Shown here: one piece after another, positions 23,996 to 32,767 of the stretch
Position numbering within the stretch: the stretch's first letter is position 1
How the letters are laid out: the number at the start of each line of letters is the position of its first letter
Source: Burkholderia sp052045245
Lineage (GTDB): Bacteria; Pseudomonadota; Gammaproteobacteria; Burkholderiales; Burkholderiaceae
Assembly (NCBI RefSeq): GCF_052045245.1
Contig: NZ_JBQEON010000024.1
Span: 56,118-120,117 of the forward strand
Reading direction: 5' to 3'
DNA length: 64,000 nucleotides
Translations under genes and position numbers: made by a program
The notes under the pieces: generated by a model
What the model was told of the DNA's origin: nothing
The model's database searches: none
What the model saw: only the letters and a program-made list of their open reading frames with translations

Positions 23996-26686
23996 CTAGG
24001 AATTTCGGGTGCCCGGTCGCAGAGCACGGATCATCACGGTTTCGATATCGTTGTTCTTCTGCTCGGCCGTATGGCCCAGTTCGTCGGTGACGCCGCTCAG
24101 GCGCGTGCCATCGCCACGAACGATCTCGTACGGATGGTTCTTGAGCGGATCGCCCGTGATGCGGTCGCGCAAGATGTACTTGTCGTTGAACGCCGGCTTC
24201 GGAAGGCTGTTCATGTGCTCGGCCACCGAACTGGGCCCCTGCCGGCTGAACGACGCCGACTTGACGGTACGTGCGCCGCGGGTGCCGTCCTCGATGCCTT
24301 CGGCGGTAATCCGGATGTACGAGCCACCGCACTTGAGCATCAGTTCGGTCTTGGCGTCGATCACGATGCTGCCGTTGTTGCTCTTGAGCGTGAGGCCGAG
24401 TTCGGAAAGCAGGCGCAGCTGGTCGCTGAGTGCCTGGATATCGACCGCGCCTTTTCCGGCGATCAGCTTCATGCCGGCGCGCTGGACGAAGATGCTGATT
24501 TTTTCCGCAACGCCCGCCACCAGCGATTTGCCGACCGCCCAGTAGGTGTCCTTGCCGCTCACCAAATTCACGTGTTCGTCGGCCACCACCTGCGCTGATG
24601 CGCGTGTGGTCAAGCCTATGCTCTCCTGACTCGACCCGAGCATGACGGGCTTGGCAAAAGCGTTCGCGTTGCCGGTCCCGCCACCGGCCGTGCTACCGCC
24701 CTTGGAAACACCCGCCTTGCTGTGCTGGGTTGCCTTCGCGAACGCGGCGAGGGCTTCGCGTCCCGGCTTCAGATCTTCGCCCTTGGCCGTCGTGCTGGCG
24801 GAGGACAGCGACTCGACCAGTAGATCGGCGCGTGCCAGGATCTCGCGTGGCTGGCTGGTATCGAGCGGCTGGCCATCGACGCTGGTGGAATGGGTACTGA
24901 AGTACAGTCCCTCGCCCGCGTGAATCGCGCCGGCGTTATCGGTACGCAGCGTAAAGCCACTACCTACATAGGCGCCACGGGTATTGCCGTTCTGGACGAT
25001 CTGATAACCGAGATGCAGGCCGCTCATGCCGTGGCTGCTCATCACGCGCATCCGCGGCTGGCCAGTCGAGTCGTCCATGACTTGCTGATTGTAGCCACCG
25101 CCGCCGCCATACTCCCGTGACTGATAGCCGGACATCAGGCCGTTCGAATGCCACTGCGGTTTCGCTGTGCCGTTATACACACGGTGAAGCGCAATCGGGC
25201 GGTCGATGTCGTTGCCGATATGGCCAATCAGGAGCTCCTCACCCGCGCGCGGCATATGGACGCCACCGTAGCCCTCGCCTGTGTCGGACTGCGCGATGCG
25301 CACCCAGCACGACGCGCGCTCGTCACCTTCGTTGAGCCGATCCCAGATGAACAACACCTTCACCCGATTCAGTTCATCCGTATAACATTCCTGACCTTTC
25401 GGGCCTGCCACGATCGCCGATTCCAGCTTCGCTTCGGGCTTGCGATGTTCGAACGGGCTGCGATATGGCACAGTCGTGCGCTGCGCCTCGATGGCGATCC
25501 GGTAGAACCCCGTCGACCCGTCGACGTGGCTCACATCGAACGTCTGGCCGAGGTCGTCGGCACGGGCCTGCGCCAGCGCATGACTGAGGCCATGGGGGAA
25601 ATTCGTTTCATGACCGGAGAGCGGCAAGTTGTTCTCGATTGTCCACTCTACCTCGATGCTCACGAATTCGTTCTGGTTCGCGGCATCCTGATCGTGCTCC
25701 GGGTGTCCGATCAGCGTGAAGCGCCGACCCGCATCGATGGCACGTAGACCGCCGATGCCGTGAAAGCGTTTGGCCTGCGACTCCCACTCCTCCATGCGGA
25801 TCTTCGACAGATGGTCGCCCCGATCCTGTTCCGGATACGTATAGCCACCGGTGTATTCATAGACTTCCGCTTGTGCGGGTAATGCACCCTGGTTGGCCAT
25901 CGTCGGCACCGATGTCGCTTTCGGATTGAAGGGTGTCGAAGGATTTTTGTAGTCGAAGGTGCGCGTCGACAACAACACGGATTGCAGCGTGCGGGTCCCT
26001 GCCCATTGGGTCAGTGCATCGGCCTCGGTATGGATGCCCGCACGACAGAACTCAACGGTGGCCGGCGACAGCGATTCGAGCGTGTCGAGGTGATCGGTGA
26101 TCACCAGCGTATGCGATTTACCATCGGCAGCCTGTTGCCAGACACCGTACAGACCTTCCGACTCCAGGAGCCGGTGCACGAAGTTCCAGTCGGCCTCGTC
26201 CTGCCGGCAATAGGAACGTGTCGACAACGGCTTCGAGAGTGCAAAGCGGTACATGCCCTTCGCCTGCGGATGCTCATTGAATACGTTTGCAATGATTTCG
26301 TCCGCGGTCTTGTCTTGCCAGTGCCGCTGGTCGCGACGGAACCTCAGGAAGTGCATCCACGAGGAAAAACCGAGCTGATAGCTTGTCAGTCCACCGTCCG
26401 CTCCTAGCCGACGGGCCGTATGCACATAGCCGTGATGCGGGAGATAGGAACCATCGGCCTGCTGAATCCAGAGGGTCACGGCCTGGGAAATCAGCGTTTT
26501 GAGCTGAACATCGCTGGACGTGGAGACGCAATCGAGCAGGAAGAAGTAATCGCGGCCGATCCGAGAACGTCCGGTCACACGGTGGGGCAGCAGGACGTTC
26601 TGACCTGCCGGCGTGTCCAGTTTTAGAAGACGGTCCTGTTGCGATAATCCGCCGGTTATTGCCCCGATTTTGTCACGCGTGCCCAT
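23996..26686 (-). CDS. vgrG: VgrG T6SS spike protein with DUF2345 and a transthyretin-like C-terminal tail
   Basis: An 896-residue VgrG. Residues about 1-430 are the gp27-like base (KPLSTRSYCRQDEADWNFVHRLLESEGLY is a VgrG hallmark). The gp5-like OB fold lies near 450-540 (CWVRIAQSDTGEGYGGVHMPRAGEELLIGHI). The beta-helix and DUF2345 extension cover about 585-800. The last 65 residues (FNDKYILRDRITGDPLKNHP, then GVTDELGHTAEQ) resemble the transthyretin-like domain that binds a lipase effector in some VgrGs. ATG 26686 follows gagaggcggt and is preferred over earlier in-frame starts with unlikely sequence. It heads a run of five genes. No tss core gene is in the window, so the apparatus is encoded elsewhere. 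Confidence 0.93.
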   Translation of the reverse strand: MGTRDKIGAITGGLSQQDRLLKLDTPAGQNVLLPHRVTGRSRIGRDYFFLLDCVSTSSDVQLKTLISQAVTLWIQQADGSYLPHHGYVHTARRLGADGGLTSYQLGFSSWMHFLRFRRDQRHWQDKTADEIIANVFNEHPQAKGMYRFALSKPLSTRSYCRQDEADWNFVHRLLESEGLYGVWQQAADGKSHTLVITDHLDTLESLSPATVEFCRAGIHTEADALTQWAGTRTLQSVLLSTRTFDYKNPSTPFNPKATSVPTMANQGALPAQAEVYEYTGGYTYPEQDRGDHLSKIRMEEWESQAKRFHGIGGLRAIDAGRRFTLIGHPEHDQDAANQNEFVSIEVEWTIENNLPLSGHETNFPHGLSHALAQARADDLGQTFDVSHVDGSTGFYRIAIEAQRTTVPYRSPFEHRKPEAKLESAIVAGPKGQECYTDELNRVKVLFIWDRLNEGDERASCWVRIAQSDTGEGYGGVHMPRAGEELLIGHIGNDIDRPIALHRVYNGTAKPQWHSNGLMSGYQSREYGGGGGYNQQVMDDSTGQPRMRVMSSHGMSGLHLGYQIVQNGNTRGAYVGSGFTLRTDNAGAIHAGEGLYFSTHSTSVDGQPLDTSQPREILARADLLVESLSSASTTAKGEDLKPGREALAAFAKATQHSKAGVSKGGSTAGGGTGNANAFAKPVMLGSSQESIGLTTRASAQVVADEHVNLVSGKDTYWAVGKSLVAGVAEKISIFVQRAGMKLIAGKGAVDIQALSDQLRLLSELGLTLKSNNGSIVIDAKTELMLKCGGSYIRITAEGIEDGTRGARTVKSASFSRQGPSSVAEHMNSLPKPAFNDKYILRDRITGDPLKNHPYEIVRGDGTRLSGVTDELGHTAEQKNNDIETVMIRALRPGTRNS

Positions 26687-27318
26687 ACCGCCTCTCAGTG
26701 GTTTGTTTTTTACTTCCCACGCGATTTTACGGTGAAAACTCCAGACGATTATTAGAAATCGAAAGAATTCGGCATGGTCAAGCGTGAAAACAGATATTTG
26801 GGGGTAGACCGAGGTATAAACGTCCGTGCAAACCAGCCCTGCTTGTGTGACGGGTCTCGCACGATATCCAGTGCGTGGCGTGCCTGAGTGTGCGGCGTCC
26901 TTGTTGCATGGATTATTTCGCTGATCCGAACCACTGCCTCGAGAGTCTCCTGTACCAGACCACCTCCCCGATCTCGACGCAAGCGCTCGTCGACGCGCTG
27001 GCGTTCCGGGAGGGGCGCGAGTCGGCATGAGGGTGTTGCGGCAATGGAACGGAGGTGAATTCGTATGCAGTGGTTCTGACATGCCGCCCGTGGTAGCCGC
27101 CGTGCCACGTGCACAAAGTGCAACGAAATCAGAGCAGCTAGGACAAAGTGCAGAGAATAGCTTCCGTCTGTTCGGTGCCCGTTTTTCAGATGCTTTTGAT
27201 TTCAGCGGTTGGAGTGCAAAGAGATGGGTCCTACTGCTCGCAAGGATTTGCTCCCTGTCTCAGCCAGACCGGGCCCTTTTTGTTTTCCGCGTGCCGGCCA
27301 GCCGGCTCGTTGATCGGG
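26687..27318. other. Non-coding flank upstream of vgrG
   Basis: No convincing gene is seen in these 632 bases. The first 80 bases (minus-strand leader of vgrG) are AT-rich, with TAAAAT at 26729-26724 as a possible -10. A 40-codon frame 26908-27030 has no ribosome site. No transposase fragment, inverted repeat or tRNA duplicate was found. It probably marks the boundary between the T6SS module and core chromosome. Confidence 0.4.
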
Positions 27319-27630
27319 CTAATGCAGCAGTTCGTTGACGGTCTTGAACGTCGGCACCGACAGCGCGACGAACGCCACCGCAACGCCCGCGAGCAGCGCG
27401 AGCCGTTTGCGCAGCAGCGCGCAGATGCCGATGCCTGCTGCATAGAACACGCAACTCAGCAGGATCGTCAGCCACAACCACGCATAACCGGCGCCGCCTT
27501 CGAAGTGCGAGGTGCCCGCTGTCATCCTGAGCGCGACATAGCCCGCGACGGTCGTGCTGGCCGGCAGGCAAAGGATCGCGCAGGGTACGATGACGAGGAG
27601 CAGGCGCAGGGTCGGGGCGAGTGGCTTCAT
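27319..27630 (-). CDS. Small membrane protein of unknown function
   Basis: A 103-residue protein with about three hydrophobic segments (residues roughly 8-32, 48-73 and 77-95): LRLLLVIVPCAILCL, WLWLTILLSCVFYAAGIGICA and LALLAGVAVAFVAL. Codon bias matches core genes. No family recognised. No ribosome site is obvious before ATG 27630. It stands alone between the T6SS flank and the glucarate genes; 189 bases without a gene separate it from gudD. Confidence 0.55.
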   Translation of the reverse strand: MKPLAPTLRLLLVIVPCAILCLPASTTVAGYVALRMTAGTSHFEGGAGYAWLWLTILLSCVFYAAGIGICALLRKRLALLAGVAVAFVALSVPTFKTVNELLH

Positions 27631-27819
27631 CGCGAGGGCTTGTTTGTCGGACGGGCGCGCCGATCCGTTCGCGATTCAGGCCAGGCGGCAGATCGGGCAG
27701 CCGGCAGGATGCGGTGGTCTGCCAGTTTGGCAATCACACGATCCGCGACTTCGGCCACCGGCCCGACAGCGCGGGCCTGCCCGGTCCTCCGGCCGGCTCC
27801 CCGAACCCGGGCGGTCTCG

Positions 27820-29217
27820 TCACCCCCGCCCGAAACTCGGCCGCTTCGGATCGTACGTCCACCCCGGCACCAGATACCGCATCGCCATCGCGTCGTCGCG
27901 CGCCGTGCCACCGACCTCCCGGTACAGCGCATGCGCGGCCTCGACCTGCGCCATGTCGAGCTCGATCCCGAGTCCCGGCCGCTCGGGCACGGCCACCTGG
28001 CCGCCGACGATCTGGAGCGGTTCGCGCGTGAGCCGCGCGTCGCCTTCCTGCCAGATCCAGTGCGTATCGATCGCGGTGATCGCGCCGGGCGCGGCCGCGG
28101 CCGCATGCGTGAACATCGCGAGCGACACGTCGAAGTGGTTGTTCGAATGCGAACCCCACGTGAGCCCCCAGTCGCGGCACAGCTGCGCGAGCCGCACCGA
28201 GCCCTGCATCGTCCAGAAGTGCGGATCGGCTAGCGGGATGTCCACAGCCTGCAGCCGCACCGCATGATCCATCTGCCGCCAGTCGGTCGCGATCATGTTG
28301 GTCGCGGTCGGGATGCCGGTCGCGCGGCGGAATTCGGCCATCACCTCGCGGCCCGAATAACCGGCTTCCGGCCCGCACGGATCCTCCGCGTACGCGAGCA
28401 GATGGCCCTGCCCGCGACACAACGCGATCGCTTCGTCGAGCGACCACGCGCCGTTCGGGTCGAGCGTCGCGCGCGCGTCGGGAAAGCGTGCCTTGATCGC
28501 CGCGATCGCTTCCATCTCGTCCGCGCCGGCCATCACGCCGCCCTTCAGCTTGAAATCGGCGAAACCGTAGCGCTCGACCGCGGCCTCGGCCTGCTGCGCG
28601 ATCGCGGCCGGCGTGAGCGCCGCTTCGTTGCGCAGCCGGAACCACGGATCGGCCGCGTGCGTCTCGTCGCGATAGGGCAGGTCGGTGCGGCGCCGCTCGC
28701 CGATGTAGAACAGGTACGCGAGCATCGGCACCGCGTCGCGCTGCTGGCCTTCGCCGAGCAGCGCCGCGACCGGCACGTCGAGATGCTGGCCGAGCAGGTC
28801 GAGCAGCGCGGCCTCGATCGCGGTGATCACGTTGTCGAGCCGCAGGTTGATCTCGTGCGGCTGGCGCAGCACGGCCGCCTCGCCGGCCGACGTCACTTCG
28901 TGCTGGATCGTGCGGCCGGCACCGGCCGCGGCGCCGGACAGTGCTGCGCGCACCGCGTTGAGCGTCGCCTGGTAACGGCCGATCGACTGGCCGACCACCA
29001 GATCCGTCATCCGTTCGAGCGCCTGCCGGATACCTTCGCCGCCGGGCACTTCGCCGACGCCCGTGTGGCCGCTGCTGTCGTCGAGGATCACGAGGTTGCG
29101 CGTGAAATAGGGCGCGTGCGCGCCGCACAGGTTCAACAGCATGCTGTCGCGGCCGGCGACGGGGATCACCTGCATGCGCGTGACGCGCGGCGTGCCGGCA
29201 CGGCGGGATTCGGACAT
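27820..29217 (-). CDS. gudD: Glucarate dehydratase family protein (enolase superfamily)
   Basis: A 465-residue enolase-superfamily dehydratase. Catalytic features of the glucarate dehydratase branch are visible: FKLKGG near 225 (Lys pair), LDPNGAWSL (metal Asp), AEDPCGPEAGYSGREVMAEF (metal Glu), TNMIATDW (Asn/Asp) and GSHSNNHFDVSLAMFTH (general-base His). It would convert D-glucarate, and often L-idarate, to 5-keto-4-deoxyglucarate. AGGAG precedes ATG 29217 by about 8 bases. It is 62 bases downstream of a matching permease gene on the same strand, forming a sugar-acid operon. The remaining pathway genes (aldolase, semialdehyde dehydrogenase) are not in the window. Confidence 0.92.
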   Translation of the reverse strand: MSESRRAGTPRVTRMQVIPVAGRDSMLLNLCGAHAPYFTRNLVILDDSSGHTGVGEVPGGEGIRQALERMTDLVVGQSIGRYQATLNAVRAALSGAAAGAGRTIQHEVTSAGEAAVLRQPHEINLRLDNVITAIEAALLDLLGQHLDVPVAALLGEGQQRDAVPMLAYLFYIGERRRTDLPYRDETHAADPWFRLRNEAALTPAAIAQQAEAAVERYGFADFKLKGGVMAGADEMEAIAAIKARFPDARATLDPNGAWSLDEAIALCRGQGHLLAYAEDPCGPEAGYSGREVMAEFRRATGIPTATNMIATDWRQMDHAVRLQAVDIPLADPHFWTMQGSVRLAQLCRDWGLTWGSHSNNHFDVSLAMFTHAAAAAPGAITAIDTHWIWQEGDARLTREPLQIVGGQVAVPERPGLGIELDMAQVEAAHALYREVGGTARDDAMAMRYLVPGWTYDPKRPSFGRG

Positions 29218-29279
29218 CGGTTCGCTCCTGGTTCCGTTGCTGCGCGGGCCGCCGGACGCGCCGGCACGGCCCGCGCCGT

Positions 29280-30620
29280 TCAGTTCAGCTCGACGCGGCG
29301 GATCTCGCCGACGACGAACAGGTAGCAGACCACGGCGACGAGCGCGTGCGCGACGACGTAGACGAGCGCGCCGTTGAACGAGCCGCTGCGGTCGACGATA
29401 TAGCCGATCGCGATCGGCGTCGTGATGCTGGAAAGATTGCCGCACGTGTTGAGCAGCGCGCCGCTCAGGCCGGCGATCTGGCGCGGCGCGGTGTCGGCGT
29501 TGACGGCCCAGCCGAGCGCGCCGAGCCCCTTGCCGAAGAACGACAGTGCCATGAACAGCACGACGAGCATGTGCGAATCGGTGTAGTTGCAGACGATCAT
29601 CGACATCGACAGCAGCATGCCGATCACGATCGGCACCTTGCGCGCGACCGACAGCGATTGGCCCTGCTTGAGCAGTGCGTCGGACACGATGCCGCCGAGA
29701 ATCCCGCCGAGGAACCCGCACACGGCGGGGATCGACGCGACGAGCCCCGCGTTGAGGATCGACATCCCGCGCGCCTGCACGAGATAGACGGGGAACCACG
29801 TGATGAAGAAGTAGGTGAGCGCGTTGATGCAGTACTGCGCGATGTACACACCGACCAGCATCCGGTTTCTCAGCAGCGCCTTCACGTGATGCATCGACGG
29901 GCCGCCGTCGCGCGCGCCGGTGGCCTGGTCGATGTTGACGAGCGCGCCGCCTTCGCTGAGGTAGTCGAGCTCCGCGCGGTTGATGCGCGGGTGCACCTTC
30001 GGATCGTACATCGTGCGGTTCCACATCAGCACGCACGCGAACCCGAGCACGCCCATCACCGCGAACACCGACTGCCAGCCGAACGCGTGCACGAGCCAGC
30101 CCATCAGTGGCGCGAACACGACGGTCGCCGCGTACTGCGCGGCGTTGAAGATCGCCGACGCGGTGCCGCGCTCCGGGGCCGGGAACCAGGTCGACACGAT
30201 CCGGCTGTTGGCCGGGAACGACGGCGCCTCGGCCGCGCCGACCAGGAAGCGCAACCCGAACAGCAACGCGAACGCCGTCGCGCCGGTGAAGAAGCCGATG
30301 CCGCCCTGCAGCAGCGTGAACAGCGACCAGAAGAAGATGCTGAACGCATAGACGATGCGCGACCCGAAGCGGTCGAGCAGCCAGCCGCCCGGCAGTTGCG
30401 CGACCACGTACGACCAGCCGAACGCCGAGAAGATGAAGCCCATCTGCACATGGCTCAGGTGCATCGAGCGGGCCAGCGCCGGGCCCGCGATCGCGATCGC
30501 CGCGCGATCCGCGTAGTTGACGGTCGTGACCGCGAACAGCACGGTCAGCACGAGCCAGCGCACGCGGGTGCGCCGGACCGTTGCCGACGCGGTCGCCGGC
30601 AATGCGTGAAGCGGATTCAT
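29280..30620 (-). CDS. gudP: MFS sugar-acid permease (glucarate/galactarate type)
   Basis: A 446-residue transporter with 12 hydrophobic segments and the anion:cation symporter signature (TTVNYADRAAIAIAGPALAR at 33-52, WSYVVAQLPGGWLLDRFGSR, SRIVSTWFPAPERGTASAIF). This branch includes GudP/GarP and phthalate- and tartrate-type carriers; pairing with gudD argues for glucarate. The leader contains GGAGGAGACAG before ATG 30620, complementary over 11 bases to the candidate small RNA at 39245. A sigma-70-like promoter (30772-30743) and an inverted repeat (30789-30811) lie upstream. Confidence 0.9.
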   Translation of the reverse strand: MNPLHALPATASATVRRTRVRWLVLTVLFAVTTVNYADRAAIAIAGPALARSMHLSHVQMGFIFSAFGWSYVVAQLPGGWLLDRFGSRIVYAFSIFFWSLFTLLQGGIGFFTGATAFALLFGLRFLVGAAEAPSFPANSRIVSTWFPAPERGTASAIFNAAQYAATVVFAPLMGWLVHAFGWQSVFAVMGVLGFACVLMWNRTMYDPKVHPRINRAELDYLSEGGALVNIDQATGARDGGPSMHHVKALLRNRMLVGVYIAQYCINALTYFFITWFPVYLVQARGMSILNAGLVASIPAVCGFLGGILGGIVSDALLKQGQSLSVARKVPIVIGMLLSMSMIVCNYTDSHMLVVLFMALSFFGKGLGALGWAVNADTAPRQIAGLSGALLNTCGNLSSITTPIAIGYIVDRSGSFNGALVYVVAHALVAVVCYLFVVGEIRRVELN

Positions 30621-30742
30621 GACTGTCTCCTCCGAAGGGCGGAAGGTGCCGTCGTGCGGCTGCGCGTCGCGTGCGCGCGTTTTTTGATGGGGGTGTACCG
30701 GCCGAAGCCGGACGCCGATGCGGGAGGCAGGGCGTCCGGATC

Positions 30743-30772
30743 ATTCTGTCATGGTGAAAATTCCACTTTCAA
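30743..30772 (-). promoter_or_regulatory. Likely gudP-gudD promoter
   Basis: On the minus strand TTGAAA (30772-30767) and CAGAAT (30748-30743) are separated by 18 bases. A partial dyad gtgaaaattccac overlaps the spacer (30754-30766). Confidence 0.45.
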
Positions 30773-30788
30773 GCCAATTACTGACTTG

Positions 30789-30811
30789 ATCGATTCAGGA
30801 TTTGAATCGAT
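30789..30811. promoter_or_regulatory. Inverted repeat, probable operator in the gudP / DUF2239 divergent region
   Basis: ATCGATTC (30789-30796), 7-base spacer, GAATCGAT (30804-30811): perfect 8-base arms just upstream of the gudP -35. It is the size of a GntR- or LacI-type operator, but no such regulator gene is adjacent. Confidence 0.5.
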
Positions 30812-30836
30812 CCGCCGATACCCAAGCGCATGTTTT

Positions 30837-30878
30837 TACCCGGATGATATTGACAATCAATTTATACCCGGATAAAAA
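30837..30878 (+). promoter_or_regulatory. DUF2239 gene promoter flanked by TACCCGGAT direct repeats
   Basis: TTGACA (30850-30855) and TAAAAA (30873-30878) with 17 bases between form a good promoter. TACCCGGAT occurs exactly twice, at 30837-30845 (just before the -35) and 30865-30873 (reaching the -10), starting 28 bases apart. This layout suggests a repressor binding both copies. Confidence 0.55.
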
Positions 30879-30914
30879 TAGCGTCATTCTGATTCTTGCC
30901 GACGGGCGGCCACG

Positions 30915-31532
30915 ATGACGCTTTCCACACTTCTTCCTTCCTACACGGCGTTCGACGGCCACCGGCGCATCGCGACGGGCCCGCTCGCGACGGTGGCGGT
31001 TGCGGTCCGGCAGGCGGGCGGCGAGGCAATGTCCGGCACGATCGTGATCTTCGACGACGCGACCGGCCGCTCGATCGACCTCGACCTGCGCGGAACGGCG
31101 GACGATATCCGCGCGCGTTACGCGGCGGCGGCGCCCGTCGATGCGGCCACGCCGGCCTGCGCCGGCGAACAGCGCGGTCGCGGCCGTCCGAAGCTCGGTG
31201 TCGTGTCGCGCGAAGTCACGCTGCTGCCGCGTCACTGGGACTGGCTCGCCGCGCAACCGGGCGGCGCGTCCGTCGCGTTGCGCAAGCTGGTCGAGGACGC
31301 GCGGCGCACGCACGCGGCGGCCGACCGGCACCGCGACGCGCAGACGCGTGCGTACCACTTCATGTCGGCACTCGCGGGCGATCTGCCGAATTTCGAGGAA
31401 GCGGCGCGCGCGCTGTACGCGAACGACCTCGCGCGGATGGCCGGGCTGATCGGCGGCTGGCCGCACGACGTGCGCGACCATGCGCTTGCGCTGGCGCATG
31501 GCGATCTGCCGCCGCCGGCCGACGACTGCTGA
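30915..31532 (+). CDS. DUF2239 family protein, putative DNA-binding
   Basis: A 205-residue protein matching the DUF2239 family as I remember it. The N-terminal half (about 1-75) looks like a small beta domain (MSGTIVIFDDATGRSIDLDL). Residues about 90-135 contain GRGRPKLGVVSREVTLLPRH followed by a helix-rich stretch ending LRKLVEDARR, which resembles an AT-hook-like basic patch plus a ribbon-helix-helix. A DNA-binding role is inferred, not shown. The promoter carries two copies of TACCCGGAT, so autoregulation is possible. It diverges from gudP and is convergent with the ABC permease gene. Confidence 0.7.
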   Translation: MTLSTLLPSYTAFDGHRRIATGPLATVAVAVRQAGGEAMSGTIVIFDDATGRSIDLDLRGTADDIRARYAAAAPVDAATPACAGEQRGRGRPKLGVVSREVTLLPRHWDWLAAQPGGASVALRKLVEDARRTHAAADRHRDAQTRAYHFMSALAGDLPNFEEAARALYANDLARMAGLIGGWPHDVRDHALALAHGDLPPPADDC

Positions 31533-31596
31533 AGACTGCCGACGGGGCGCACGCCGTCGATGCGGCACGACCTCCTCGCGAGCCCCGACGCGCTCG

Positions 31597-32763
31597 TCAC
31601 CGCGCGCGCAGCGCGTCGACGATGTTCAGCCGCGCGGCGCGCATCGCCGGCAGGAACCCGCCGACGAGCCCCATCACCAGCGAGAACAGCAGTGTCTTCA
31701 CGACGATCGCGGGCGTCAGCACGAAGCGGAACGACAGGTCGGAGAAGGTCTGGAAGTTGGTGGTCGAGAACGACGCGAACGCCATCAGCGACGCACACGC
31801 GAGCCCCGCGACGCCGCCGACGAAGCCGAGCAGCAGCGCCTCCAGCAGGAACGCGGCGAGCACGTTCAGGCGCTTGAAGCCGAGCGCGCGCAGCGTGCCG
31901 ATCTCGGCGGTGCGGTTCGCGACCGACGCGTACATCGTGATCATCGCGCCGATCATCGCGGCGATCGAGAAGATCGTCGACAGCGTGATGCCGAGGATGT
32001 TGATGAAGGTCGACAGCGCCTTCGACTGGTCGCCGTAAAACGTCTGCTCGCGCTTCGCCTCGTCGGTCAGCCGCGGGTCGACGTCGATGTCGGCCTTGAA
32101 GCGCGCGAAGCCATCGGCGCTCGGGATGCGCAGCACCATCGACGAATAGCTGGTGCGCCGGAACGACTGCATCAGCTGGTCGACGTCGCCCCAGATCTCT
32201 GAATCGAAGCCGCTGCCGCCCGCGTCGAAAATGCCGACGACGGTCCAGTCGCGCTGCGCGAAATGCAGGCTGTCGCCGAGCTGCGTGCCGCTGAAGCCTT
32301 TCGCGATCGCGCTGCCGACGACGATCTCCGACGAGCCCGGCGCGAACGTGCGGCCGGCCACCAGCTTCACGCGCGGACGCAGCGCGAGGCCGGCCGGCGA
32401 CACGCCGCGGATCACGACATTCGAGGGCTTGCCGGTCGATGTCTTCACGAGCGAGATCAGCACCACGGCTTCCTTCGACACCAGCGGCCGGCCGTCGGGG
32501 CCGAGCGCGACGGCCGGATGCATTTCGAGCGCGTTGGCCTGCTGGTGGTCGATCGCGCTCTGGATCTCGGTTTCCGCACCCTTGCGGATCACCACGACGT
32601 TGTCCGGTTCGCCGGTCGACACGAGCGTCTGCGTGAGCCCCGCGTCTAGCATCTGCACCGTCGCGAACACGAAGATCACCAGCGCCATCCCGCCGGCGGT
32701 CAGCGCGGTGGTGAGCCGCCGCGTCCACAGGTTGCGCGCGATGTAGGTGAGCGGAATCGCCAT
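31597..32763 (-). CDS. ABC transporter permease, FtsX/MacB type (second permease)
   Basis: A 388-residue permease with the FtsX-like layout: one N-terminal transmembrane helix (residues 15-40), a periplasmic domain of about 210 residues (residues 45-260), then three helices in the last 120 residues with GTLRALGFKRLNVLAAFLLEALLLG between. It belongs to a DevBCA/LolCE-like exporter with the three genes upstream: HlyD adaptor, ATPase and first permease. The gap to the upstream permease is 4 bases. The substrate is unknown; such exporters move lipids, peptides or macrolides. Confidence 0.88.
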   Translation of the reverse strand: MAIPLTYIARNLWTRRLTTALTAGGMALVIFVFATVQMLDAGLTQTLVSTGEPDNVVVIRKGAETEIQSAIDHQQANALEMHPAVALGPDGRPLVSKEAVVLISLVKTSTGKPSNVVIRGVSPAGLALRPRVKLVAGRTFAPGSSEIVVGSAIAKGFSGTQLGDSLHFAQRDWTVVGIFDAGGSGFDSEIWGDVDQLMQSFRRTSYSSMVLRIPSADGFARFKADIDVDPRLTDEAKREQTFYGDQSKALSTFINILGITLSTIFSIAAMIGAMITMYASVANRTAEIGTLRALGFKRLNVLAAFLLEALLLGFVGGVAGLACASLMAFASFSTTNFQTFSDLSFRFVLTPAIVVKTLLFSLVMGLVGGFLPAMRAARLNIVDALRAR

Positions 32764-32767
32764 GCGC

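Noticed and set aside
26908..27030. A 40-codon plus-strand frame starting MDYFADPNHC
   Set aside because: No ribosome site, no family and no conservation evidence.
27820..30744. A 974-codon minus-strand frame that seems to fuse gudD to upstream sequence
   Set aside because: Only 27820-29217 is gudD. The rest is gudP read in the wrong frame; the apparent fusion is an open-frame accident.
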